Shown: positions 22,338 to 32,066 of the stretch, piece after piece | Layout of the letters: the number at the start of each line of letters is the position of its first letter | Position numbering within the stretch: position 1 is the stretch's first letter | NCBI GenBank assembly: GCA_024114885.1 | Contig: CP099418.1 | Coordinates: forward strand, 1,860,001-1,924,000 | From: Septoria linicola | Lineage: Eukaryota > Ascomycota > Dothideomycetes > Mycosphaerellales > Mycosphaerellaceae | Length of the DNA: 64,000 bases | Direction: 5' to 3' | Program-made: the position numbers and the translations under genes | Notes under the pieces: generated by a model | What the model saw: the letters and a program-made list of their open reading frames with translations, nothing else | The model's database searches: none | What the model was told of the DNA's origin: nothing

Positions 22338-23327
22338 TCAACCTTCAACCTCGACCGCTCTGGAAGGCTCTGTGTCAGGTAGCCAGCCCTGAGGCCTTTC
22401 GGCTCCGCGAACGACCAGTCCATACCTGAGTGGCAGTCAGTAATTTCAGCTAGAGCAAGCAAAGAGAGCCCACTTACAATGCACGTTCAACCTTTTCCAC
22501 ACTTGCTCGCATCACTTCCATCTTCTTGTCCACGTCTTTACCCAGCGGCCCACCTCGTGCATTAAGCGCTTCAAGCGCTGATCTCAGAGCTCGCATGTCA
22601 TGCAGAATGCTGCGAGTGTCTTCACTTGAAGATTCCGCAGTATCTGGTGCAGATGTGATCTCCGGTAGCTTCCCATTCATAGCCATGGTGGTGATGGCAA
22701 ATCGCATCAGCTCTCCAGTCATGTCGAATATGCCAAGCAGGTAGTCTTCGATGGTAAGAGCTATTCCCGATCCGTTTTGATCTAGCCCACGCAGCTTGAT
22801 GGCAGCATCTTCGAAAGTGATCAACGAGGCTGTGGTGAGATAATGCTCAAAGGAAACAGCTTCCATCCATTCTTGGCATCCGCCAGTGATCTGACGAGAA
22901 TATCGATGTGCATTCAGGCCTTGTCTGTGAATCAATGCCATGTCAGTCATCCTTAAGGAAGGGCCAGAGAGTGGTCGTGTCTAACGTACAAATCGTTGGA
23001 AACTGATGCGAACTGTGCAGCGATGTTCTTGTAGTATGGCTCGTTACCTTTGGCAATATTTTGTGGCAATGGTTCGTTCAATCTACGAGTTCTGCGGAAC
23101 GTGAGCAGGAAAATACGCTACAGAAATGCCTGCGCGACTCACCGCTGCAGCGTGAATATGATCTTCTTAGACGCGGCAGTGATATCTCTTGAGGCTTTGA
23201 TAATTCTCTCACGTCGGTCATGGTGCTCATCAAGCTCAGCTCGGAACTGCTCGAACATGGGTAGAAACGGCGACGAAGCAGCTGGAGCCTGCGAGTTCTC
23301 CATATCTGTGTGAGTGCGTTTGCCCAT
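22338..23327 (-). CDS. Translin-associated protein X (TRAX)-like protein
   Basis: Four exons: 23327-23143, 23091-22990, 22924-22478 and 22425-22338, about 273 residues. The translin fold is recognised from QEWMEAVSFEHYL, LTIEDYLLGIFDMTGELMRFAI and the terminal VVRGAERPQGW. TRAX pairs with translin in the C3PO RNase complex; TRAX carries the acidic catalytic residues, and Glu/Asp in EEWMEA- and EDYLLG-like motifs are present here. The last exon is needed: the preceding frame seems to stop at TAA, but that TAA is part of a GTAAGT donor. I start at MGKRTHTD; a further in-frame Met (MKRSQSN) lies 20 codons upstream. No translin partner is in the window. Confidence 0.88.
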
Positions 23328-23682
23328 TGACGGTTGGGGTCTGAAACAAGCCCGTGATGGAAAGAGGTTACTCTGTGAGCGTTTCATTACAGAAGAGTCC
23401 CAGCACTTTTGATAGACAGAGAGTCGTGCCAGAATATATGGCGCACCATACGGAGCAGCAGGCAAGACATAGCATAAGGAAGATTGGCGATGTCAAGAGT
23501 GGCAGATTACTATGAGTGCTACTATGAGGCCTTAAAAAGGGCTGCTGTACATGTAGAACTCACGCGTCAACTCAGACGGTCCTGTTGTGCAAGTATGGTT
23601 TGTACATGTAGACTGGCGAACACGAACAAAGAAGCACGACGCGGTTATTGCAACATTTAGACCGATTCGACTCCTGCCAGCT
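23328..23682. other. Intergenic region
   Basis: About 355 bp between the start of the TRAX-like gene and the 3' end of the small secreted gene, both on the minus strand. I see no gene here. Confidence 0.5.
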
Positions 23683-24459
23683 TTATACGCCCTGCTCGTT
23701 TGCTGGCGGAAACTTCAGCGTAAAGTCGCACTGGGAGACAGCCTGAGAGCCGTTAGCAGAAAGTCTCGGGCGTACCGAGTCAGGAGGTGTTGTGTTGTCT
23801 CAGCCGGCGCACATCAAGGTGAGATCCGTGGTGGAAGAAGTGTGACCTACCGCTTTGAGGTTCCTCTCGTTCAATTGGATACCATTCTTGATGTCAGTCT
23901 TCAGACTGGCAATGGCAGCTTTGTCCACGGCATAAGATCCTGTGAGACCAGCCGCCAAGTTCTTCTCAGTCTCCTGTGCTGCTTGGTACTGCGCAAGCCC
24001 TACGATACACTTGTCAATAGATGGACCGTGTGGGGGCAAGACTGCCACATACCAGGGATAGCCGGGTTTCCGGCAGGTGCAATCTGCTGATTGAACAAGC
24101 GAATCTGCGAACTTGTTAGGGCACAAGCCATGCGATGGTCATATTGTCTCAGTATGGGTTATGCCCATCAGACTTACGTTCATTCCGGCTTGAATATCAG
24201 ATTGAAGCTGGCCTTTCGCATTGTTGAAGGCTGCCGCATCGCCTGCATGCTTGGTCTCGACCTTCTCAACTTTCAATGTGCCATTGTACTCGCCGTATTG
24301 GCCGTTGATGTTCAGATGTATGCCGGTCGCCAGGGCAATCTCGGCCTGCGAGCAAGGCCGCTTCTTGCCATATGTATCGGGAGATGGAGTATTACCCGGC
24401 AACGAGATTGCTGCAGTGGTCGAGAGGAAAAGCAAAGCGGAAGTAAGAGTGCCTTTCAT
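23683..24459 (-). CDS. Small secreted protein of unknown function
   Basis: Four exons: 24459-24178, 24104-24053, 23999-23851 and 23742-23683, about 180 residues. A clear signal peptide opens the protein (MKGTLTSALLFLSTTAAIS, cleavage after about residue 18-20). The mature part is Ala/Gln/Asn-rich, predicted helical, with only two Cys: one near residue 36 (RPCSQAE) and one near the C-terminus (SQCDFTL), which could form a single disulfide. Both introns around the 52-nt exon have good donors (GTAAGT, GTATGT) and acceptors. I do not recognise a named family; the style is that of fungal small secreted proteins expressed on hosts or in culture. A TATA-like box lies about 70 nt upstream. Confidence 0.78.
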
Positions 24460-25021
24460 TTTGTGTGGTGATTCGCGAAATGGTCAGAAGTCAACGCTTT
24501 CAAGTTGTGAGAGACGCGAAGTGGAGGCCTATATAGCTCGAACCAAGCTTGTCAAGAGTGTCCCATTCTCTGCGCAATCGCACCATGTCCATCATGATCT
24601 GCAAGCGTGTAGGCGGAAGATGATTACAGGAACAAGCATCGCGAAGGTTAGCTAAGCTCATCCGACCACTGTTGCCGGAAGCTTGTTGACCGTGCCGAGC
24701 TCGTTTGGGATGTTTGGAGGTGCACCAATACTCCTTGCGGATCCGTCCGGCATCCATTATGACAAAAACCATCTTTGAGACTAGCCTCACTGCACCATTT
24801 GCGTGTGTCTCCCCGCGCTATGCAGATCCCAGAGCCATCCTCGTCTCGCGAAGCGGCATCGCCATCTATGATGCACGTGCCGTGACAGTGCTTTGCTACC
24901 ACTTCAAAGGTTTGCATCCTTCGTGGCCTTGCCCAGGAACGATGGTCGAGTGTACTCAGATGGGGAACGTGGAAGTCATGAGTCGTAAAGTTGAAGGTAG
25001 TGTTCAGACCAGGAGTCAAGT
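24460..25021. other. Intergenic region
   Basis: About 560 bp between the small secreted gene and the 3' end of the kinase gene. Apart from the TATA-like box I see no gene. Confidence 0.5.
24530..24537 (-). promoter_or_regulatory. TATA-like box of the small secreted protein gene
   Basis: The minus strand reads CTATATAG about 70 nt upstream of the start codon at 24459. The position and sequence suit a TATA box of a strongly regulated gene. Confidence 0.4.
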
Positions 25022-26055
25022 TCAGTAAGCGCGTTGCTGGGTCGCCCCCGGGACTGGATTGGTGAAGGCACCTGAAGCGGCTGCTTGCGATCGTGCATTA
25101 AGATCGGTGAACCACGGGTGAGCCAGGGCTTGCTGCGCGGTGCATCGCATCTCTGGTCGCAATTGAAGCAGTTGGCCGAGAAGCTGTAGGCCAAGTGTGT
25201 CGATCTGGGGAAGGATAGCACGCAATTCCTGTGTAGCGTACACCGGCCACGTCTGTTTGTACTCCGCGAAGCTGCTGATGCCAGGCCAGCTGCGTTCTGA
25301 TGGCGTGCCCATGAGGCGAAAGATCTTAAGGAGTTGGTCTTCGTTCGTGGTACCAGGGAAGAGCGGTCGTCCAGTGAACATCTCAGCCATGATGCAGCCA
25401 GCGCTCCATATGTCAATGCTGGTGTTGTATGTGCGACTGCCCAATAGAACATCAGGCGCACGATACCACAACGTCACGACTTCATTAGAAAAGGTGTTGA
25501 CAGGAATGCCAAATGCTCTGGCCAGACCAAAGTCTCCTAGCTTTAGTTGGCCTTGTGAGTTGATCAAAAGGTTCTGTGGCTTCAGGTCGCGGTGCAAAAC
25601 ACGGTTCTCGTGACAAAAAGCGATTCCGCGAAGCAGCTGCCACATGAAGCTCTTGATAGTGCCAGCATCCAGTGCACCGCGTGTGCCACCAGCAGGATTC
25701 TGGTAGCTGTCCATGTACTTCTTGAGATCTTTGTCCATGTACTCGAACACGAGCATCAGTTTGTTCTCAGTGTGGATGACATCGTACAGGCTGACAATGT
25801 TCTCATGCTTCAGCTCCTTCATCAGCGAGATCTCACGGATGGCAGTGCTAGGCGTCCCCTCCTCGCTGTCCAGGTGGATCTCTTTCAGGGCCACGAACTG
25901 CCCAGTCTGTCCGTTGCGGCCTTTGAAGACCTACATCACAATCAGTGTGAGCTCCGAGCTCGCTTCACCGGTTCCTTGCCAACACGCACCGTAGCATAGG
26001 TGCCCTCGCCCAGCTTCTCCAGCTGCTGGAAGCTGGAAGGATGGCGCTTGTCCAT
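25022..26055 (-). CDS. PHO85-type cyclin-dependent kinase
   Basis: Two exons, 26055-25990 and 25930-25022, about 324 residues; 59-nt intron GTGCGT...TGTAG. The N-terminus [20 protein letters not shown] is nearly that of fungal Pho85/PhoA kinases. The kinase has the Gly loop [10 protein letters not shown], the cyclin helix PSTAIREI, catalytic [13 protein letters not shown], and [10 protein letters not shown], so it should be active. Pho85-type CDKs pair with Pcl/Pho80 cyclins and control phosphate response, glycogen, polarity and cell cycle. The C-terminal tail ([18 protein letters not shown]) is short and variable. The frame is open for 54 codons upstream of the chosen ATG but starts only at TTG, so I take MDKRHPS. 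Confidence 0.93.
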
Positions 26056-26968
26056 CGGTTCGACCTTGTGGCTGCCGCCCAGCGACCGCACTGAGATGTT
26101 GCTGTCGGTTCGGTTGGCGACACTGAGGGTGGAAACGTGGGTGGGCTGTAGACGAACGTCGGGAGCCTCCTTGCTGGTGTATGTCTTGTCCCAGAGGATG
26201 GCTTTCGCGGTCGTCAACTGGGACGCGACTCGAGTCGCGCGGGAGATGGAATTGAGGTCGGCCGTCGTGAAGAAGGTGGGGGGAGACGGTCGTTGTACGG
26301 CAGTGGACTCGCAGACTCAGGCACCGTCGATCGTGAGATTCCTTCTGTGAGAGCAGTGGCTCGCTCAGCAGGAGATGCAGGAGATATGTAGGCACATTAC
26401 CGTGGGAAGACGACTATGGTGGGTATGTGATCTCTTCAGAGCTCTAAGTTACTACTGCGCGCTGCACAGATCAACGTGGGCGGGCGGCAACAAGGGACAA
26501 GGGACTCGTCCGCCAGCAAAACAACGTGACCTGGCGTTTGCGACGGGCGAGTGAGTGGAGCACAGCTCTTACAGCTCTGAAGACGTGATGCTATTTATAT
26601 ACTGCAGCTGTACAGCAACATGCATGCATGGCTGTATCGGTGTCTGGTCTGTGTTTGTAGCTAACTAGTTAGAGCTTACCTGAAGCACTGGTGACTACTG
26701 GTCTCTGACAACCACCGAACGACTACCGGCCCAGTGTACTACTTGCTGTCACGCTGCTCGTGCACACTTCGAAGCGCGCTCGACGTGCTGCTCATTTCGG
26801 CAATACCACGTTTGGCGTGAGCGCATTGGCATCGCTTCGTCTTCTCCTCGTTTCGTTGCTCGTTCCACCTCTTGCTTGTCCCCAATCCTGCTGATTCCGC
26901 TGCCACGAACAAAGCGACCCTCTCACCACGCAGCATCACCGCTCGCCCGTCATACCCCAGCCAGCATC
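26056..26968. other. Divergent intergenic region
   Basis: About 900 bp between the kinase gene (-) and the Ala/Pro-rich gene (+); it should carry both promoters. The segment next to the kinase is open in the kinase frame but unconserved. A TTTATATACT element near 26592 could be a TATA box. I see no other gene. Confidence 0.45.
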
Positions 26969-27869
26969 ATGCCCGGCGTTCGTGAGTTCACTGCAGCAGG
27001 TACTCTTATCCAAGTGGAGGGCTGGCTGACCATAACTTTCCCTTGCAGCTCCCGATGCGGTCGACAATGTCAAACGTCTGCTGAAAGGCATGTTCCGGCG
27101 CGGTAAGAAGAGCAAGCAGGACACACCGACCGAAACAACAACAAACACTTCTGCGAGCCAGTCGAGCAGCCAAGCTCCAGCGAAGCCTGATGCGCCGGCA
27201 GTGCAGCAACCAGCCTCCCATGCTCCTCCGACAACACATGGTGCGTCGGAGGCTTCCAACGCCACGACCTCGCCTGCGCCGGACACGAATAAGCAGCTGC
27301 CCTCGCATCCTGGAAGTACTACACCTGCACCAGCAACAGCGCTAGACACGAAGGTCGCAGAAGCAGCAGCACCACCACCTTCAGCTCAAGCTGCCACACC
27401 GCTGCCATCTGCGCCGCAACAAGCAGACAGCCAGGGCGGGTCTCCTGCCACTGGTACTCCAGCCAACTCAGCACCCGTCTCTGCTGCAGACACCCCTCCC
27501 GCTCTACCTCCAAAGGCCGAACCTGAGGCCGCTGTGCTGCCGCAAGCACAGGAGTCCGCGAGTACTCAGCCACAGAGTAGCCTTGTGCAACAGAGCACGC
27601 CTGCCATCGCCAGCGAGAAGGAAGTCATCGCAGCGCCAGCTAAGCCGAGTGACGTGGCTGTACCGGCATCGACTGCTCCTACGGGTATGATCGAGCCCAC
27701 AACGACACCTGCTACGGAGTCTGTCCCAGCTACAGCAGGAGACGAGAAACTACCCGTGCTCGCGCAGCCCCCAGTAGCACAACCAGCACAGGCAGCGACC
27801 GATGGTACACCCGGGATGTCTGCAACCTCTGGACCGCTGGAGGACTTCCCAGAAGGTACAACGAAGTAG
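26969..27869 (+). CDS. Ala/Pro/Thr-rich low-complexity protein
   Basis: Two exons: 26969-26981 (13 nt, MPGV plus one base) and 27049-27869, about 277 residues; 67-nt intron GTGAGT...TTGCAG. The N-terminus VDNVKRLLKGMFRRGKKSKQ is a basic amphipathic helix that could bind membrane or nucleic acid. The remainder is a long disordered tract of Ala, Pro, Ser, Thr and Gln, ending EDFPEGTTK. I cannot name a domain. The short first exon is supported by a good initiator context (CATCATGCC) and correct phase; without it the frame would start at MFRRGKK, losing the first half of the helix. Confidence 0.65.
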
Positions 27870-28573
27870 TCAGCGTGACTGATTGACAGCCGAGATAGCG
27901 GCTGATGTATGGATCGCCGCGATTTGTACGTTCATTTGCAGCCTCAGTCCCTTGCGCCAGGGGCTTCTGATCATTCGTGGCTGCAGACATGAATGAGAGC
28001 GGTGCGAAGTCACGTCCGATGATCATCAAAAAGCGGTGCTACGGCTTTGACAGCACAGCAAAGACTTCTACCACCTTTATACCCTAGTCTAGCTGCTGTA
28101 TGCCACACTTCGATGCTTTTAACTACAGGCTTAGATGCATGTATCTAAGCAGTTCGCACGAATCGCTGCTATTGTGTGATCCCTTTGAGAAGCGTCATAC
28201 AATCGCAGTAGAATGAGCACTTCCCTTTCCAATTGGCGGCATCACTTTTGCGCACACCTCAGCAGTGAATAATGAACGTTGCTGTGGTTGGAGAGGTTGT
28301 CTTTAATGCAAGGCATAAATTTGTGCAAAATGGCGTGCTCGACGCGCCGAGTTTCGGCGGCGGCGTTTCCAATTTTTTGCTGAGGGAGTCCAGAGGAGGG
28401 AGACTCATTTGCCTTTGACAAAGTATCAACTCTCGTTGCGAAGACTCTTCTTTGTTCGAGAGACGCGACTAGTTTCCAGGCAATCGTTATCCATACCTTG
28501 GGATCAGTCGGCAACACCTTGAGAACGGGTGTGACGTCCGATCTGACGACAGGCCGCTCGCGTCGTCGGCACT
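27870..28573. other. Intergenic region
   Basis: About 700 bp between the Ala/Pro-rich gene and the sulfite reductase gene, both on the plus strand. I see no gene; the right part should hold the sulfite reductase promoter. Confidence 0.5.
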
Positions 28574-31500
28574 ATGGGACTTCTTCAGAACAGCGATGGC
28601 CAGGACCCTGCGACATCAAGAAAATCCGCAGCACTGCCATTCGGACAGGATATCGCGCTGAGCGCGCTCGCTGGACCTACATATCTGACCGCGCAGACTT
28701 TGGTGCAGCAGGTTGCCTACGCACTCTCCGACAACCTCTACTCATACTCGCCGGCCTCCTTCGACCTCGACGTCGCCGCACAAGCGTGGCGCGATGCACG
28801 TGAACAGAACGCCTACGATGCAGTCCCCTCTGTGCAGTGTCTGCAGACCCGCAGCGGGGCTGGCAGCATCGCATTGGGATACATGTTCAGCCCAGACTTT
28901 GACCTGAGCCGCAGACATGTTCTACAATCCATCGTGGCAAGCAGTGGTAGTTTGCAGCATCTTCGCCCGCAGCTGGATCAATTGAGCCTTCTGTACGACG
29001 TCGCCAACCCGACTGCTCTGCAGGTGGCTGCTGTCGACTACGCTGCCGACACAAAGACCGGCCTCGTGACAGACTATGCTGCAGCTCTGGTCCTGGCCGA
29101 AGAGTTGGGATTGGGCTTGGTGGCTAGCAGAAGTGCCTTTGAAATTCAGCACATGGCATTGCTGTCCACGCTTCTTGCATCGATTCTGCCCACTATCCAC
29201 ACCTACGATGGCATCACTGTCTCTCGAGAGACCACCCGCGTCATTGATGTCCTCAACGTGGCCAGCCTGAAGCGTACTTATGACAACGTGCTCCAGAGCA
29301 CACAGGAAGATCGGCAGTCGAAGCGTTTGACGAACGAAGGCAAGCTCTTGAAGCTCTTGGGCGCGTTCAATGCGGAATTGGGCACCGAGTACAAGGCCTT
29401 CGAGTACCACGGCCACCAGCAGCCGGACAGTGTGACTGTGGTCTTCGGTACCGTGGAGGCCAGCGTAGCTGCTCAGGTCGCTGAAGCTTTGGCAGAGCAA
29501 GGAGCCAAGGTCGGTGTCATCAACGTCCGCATCTACCGGCCGTTCGTAGAGGACGAGTTCCTCGCTGTCCTGCCTTCCACCACTCAGCATATCACCGTTC
29601 TTGGTCAGGTTCATGATCAGGCTTCTGCTCTGGACCCAAGCATTGCCAGTAACTTGTATGCTGATGTGCTCGCGGCCGTGAACTTCCAGAGCATGACCTC
29701 TGGCAAGGCCCCAAGCGTGTACGATATCAAGTATGCACGCGAGACTGTCTGGAACGTGGCCAAGATCGAAGCAATTCTGCAGCAAGCGACATCCAAGGCT
29801 GAGCAGCACAGCTCTGTCCTGACGCTCGGGGACAAGGAGGCGAAGCAGTACACTTTCTGGGATGTAGATTCTAGCAAGAGCGCGCGTGCCCCAGTTATGC
29901 TTGGTCAGCTTCTTGCTGATGACAGTGCTCTCAATGTCTCAGTCCGATCTGGTCACGATAATCTGGTGCAAGGTGGCGCACTCCGAACTGATGTACGCAC
30001 GTCTTCCCGAAGCATCGAGACAGCATACAGCATCAAGAATGCAGATGTGGTCGTCGTTGGAAGCGATAAGTTGCTCAAGGACTTCTCGGTGATCGCCAGC
30101 GTCAAGCCAGAGGGCATCGTCCTTCTCAAAGCACCAGGCTGGAAAGATGAAGATGTCGAGAAGAAGCTTGGTGCTCCTGTCCGAAAGGCGATTGCTGCAA
30201 AGAAGCTGTCTCTCTGGGTGCTCGACCCGGCTCTCAGCTCGAAAGTCGAAGAGAGTGCCGAACTGGAGGCATACTTGCTACAATTCGCCTTCCTCAAGCT
30301 CGCAAAGCCAGATCTGTACGCCGCAGGTACTCAGAAGCTGCAGGCTGCAAACGATGCTTTGAGTGCACTAGTGGAACAACTTGACCAGGCATTGAAGCAA
30401 GTCGAAGTCCGAGAGACCTGGTCTACCATGGAGATTGAAGAGAACGACGTTCTGCCTGTTGCAGAGGATCTGAACATCAACAGCTTTGCGCCATTCGAGA
30501 CCATTGATGAGGAGCCGCCAACACTCCTCAAGAACTGGAGAATCGCCGCCAAGGGCCTGGCCTTCAAAGAGGCGTATGGCACCAAGACTGCTCTGCGCCC
30601 AGACGTCGCAGTCAAGACCGCCATTGTGCACATCAAGGAACACCGCAGGCTGACGCCAGAGACCTATGACCGTAACATCTTCCACATCGAATTCGACCTT
30701 GGCAACAGTGGCGTCAAGTACGAGATTGGTGAGGCACTGGGTATCCACGCCGAGAACAGCCCTGCTCAGATTGAGGACTTCATTAAATGGTATGGGCTCG
30801 ATCCAGACGAGATTGTCGAGGTGCCCTCTCGCGAGGATTCTCGAGTGCTCGAAAACCGCACGGTCTACCAAGCTCTGCTGCAGAATGTGGACATCTTCGG
30901 TCGCCCACCAAAGCGTTTCTACGAGTCGCTCAGTGAATTCGCGGATGACGAGAAGGAGAAGACCGAACTTCTGATGTTGGGTACTGGGGGCAACCAGGAA
31001 GCCACGCTGGAGTTCAAACGCCGCGCCGAGGTGGACACCATCACCTACGCTGATATCCTGCTGGAGTTCAAGTCCGCGCACCCAGCCTTCCACGACATTG
31101 TCCGCATTGTCAGCCCAATGAAGCGCCGAGAGTACTCCATTGCATCTTCGCAGAAGGTCACGCCAAACAGCGTGAGCTTACTGATTGTGACTGTCAACTG
31201 GGTCGACCCCAAGGGTCGCGATCGATTTGGACAAGCGACCCGCTACCTCGACAGCCTGCCAGTCGGCGCTCCTGTCACTGTCTCGGTCAAGCCATCCGTC
31301 ATGAAATTGCCACCAAAGTCTACCCAGCCCATCATTATGGCCGGTCTGGGAACTGGACTTGCGCCGTTCCGTGCTTTCGTTCAAGAACGTGCTTGGCAAC
31401 GTGAGCAGGGCATGCCAATTGGAGACGTCTTCCTGTACATGGGTTCGCGTCACAAGCGCGAGGAGTACCTGTACGGTGAGGAGTGGGAGGCATACCAAGA

Positions 31501-31786
31501 TGCAGGTGTCATCACTCTGCTCGGAGCGGCTTTCTCTCGAGACCAGGCTCAGAAAATCTACATTCAAGATCGTATGCGTCAGACCTTGGGCGACATCCGT
31601 CGCGCATACCTGCGTGAGGAAGGTGCTTTCTACCTCTGTGGCCCTACCTGGCCGGTGCCAGACGTCACGAATGTGCTTGAGGAAGCAGTCGAGACTGAAG
31701 CGCGCGCTGAGGGCAAGAAGAAGAGTGGTCCAAAGGAGATCGAGAGACTGAAGGAGGAGCAGCGATACATTCTCGAGGTGTACTAG
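28574..31786 (+). CDS. MET10: Sulfite reductase (NADPH) flavoprotein alpha subunit
   Basis: Single exon, 1070 residues, the longest uninterrupted frame here and close to yeast Met10 in length. It takes electrons from NADPH and feeds the siroheme subunit that reduces sulfite to sulfide for cysteine and methionine. The N-terminal 600 residues match the pyruvate:ferredoxin-oxidoreductase-like region of fungal Met10 (GPTYLTAQTLVQQVAYALSD, then VTVVFGTVEASVAAQVAEAL). The FAD/NADP reductase module follows: YEIGEALGIHAEN near 720, FAD-binding RREYSIASSQ near 852, GLGTGLAPFRAF near 923 and the LCGPTW NADP motif near 1020, ending in RYILEVY. Adjacent frames on the minus strand are shadows. Confidence 0.95.
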   Translation: MGLLQNSDGQDPATSRKSAALPFGQDIALSALAGPTYLTAQTLVQQVAYALSDNLYSYSPASFDLDVAAQAWRDAREQNAYDAVPSVQCLQTRSGAGSIALGYMFSPDFDLSRRHVLQSIVASSGSLQHLRPQLDQLSLLYDVANPTALQVAAVDYAADTKTGLVTDYAAALVLAEELGLGLVASRSAFEIQHMALLSTLLASILPTIHTYDGITVSRETTRVIDVLNVASLKRTYDNVLQSTQEDRQSKRLTNEGKLLKLLGAFNAELGTEYKAFEYHGHQQPDSVTVVFGTVEASVAAQVAEALAEQGAKVGVINVRIYRPFVEDEFLAVLPSTTQHITVLGQVHDQASALDPSIASNLYADVLAAVNFQSMTSGKAPSVYDIKYARETVWNVAKIEAILQQATSKAEQHSSVLTLGDKEAKQYTFWDVDSSKSARAPVMLGQLLADDSALNVSVRSGHDNLVQGGALRTDVRTSSRSIETAYSIKNADVVVVGSDKLLKDFSVIASVKPEGIVLLKAPGWKDEDVEKKLGAPVRKAIAAKKLSLWVLDPALSSKVEESAELEAYLLQFAFLKLAKPDLYAAGTQKLQAANDALSALVEQLDQALKQVEVRETWSTMEIEENDVLPVAEDLNINSFAPFETIDEEPPTLLKNWRIAAKGLAFKEAYGTKTALRPDVAVKTAIVHIKEHRRLTPETYDRNIFHIEFDLGNSGVKYEIGEALGIHAENSPAQIEDFIKWYGLDPDEIVEVPSREDSRVLENRTVYQALLQNVDIFGRPPKRFYESLSEFADDEKEKTELLMLGTGGNQEATLEFKRRAEVDTITYADILLEFKSAHPAFHDIVRIVSPMKRREYSIASSQKVTPNSVSLLIVTVNWVDPKGRDRFGQATRYLDSLPVGAPVTVSVKPSVMKLPPKSTQPIIMAGLGTGLAPFRAFVQERAWQREQGMPIGDVFLYMGSRHKREEYLYGEEWEAYQDAGVITLLGAAFSRDQAQKIYIQDRMRQTLGDIRRAYLREEGAFYLCGPTWPVPDVTNVLEEAVETEARAEGKKKSGPKEIERLKEEQRYILEVY

Positions 31787-32066
31787 GCTGCTCTTCAGAT
31801 TTGCGCCAAAATATAGAGCCTGATTTAATCGATGTACACGACTTGTTGCCGACTTCCACAGAATTTATCTCGCACTACACAGTCAGCCAGACAATTACTT
31901 CTCGCATGTCTGACCTCGCATATGGAGGCTCTGCTCTTAGTTTACTCCCTCAGCTGAGGGCTCTCCCTCGATAGAAGATTAGCTGTTTCTGTTGGTTGAA
32001 CCCGGCGGCTCGATTCTCTATGGTAAGAAACTCACAGGCTGCGAGCATTACGGTGTCCAGCTGGCC

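Noticed and set aside
28922..29809. 295-codon minus-strand ORF opposite the sulfite reductase gene
   Set aside because: Shadow of a strongly coding plus-strand gene; no motif of its own.
30368..31093. 241-codon minus-strand ORF opposite the sulfite reductase gene
   Set aside because: Same reason: antisense shadow of conserved FAD-domain codons.
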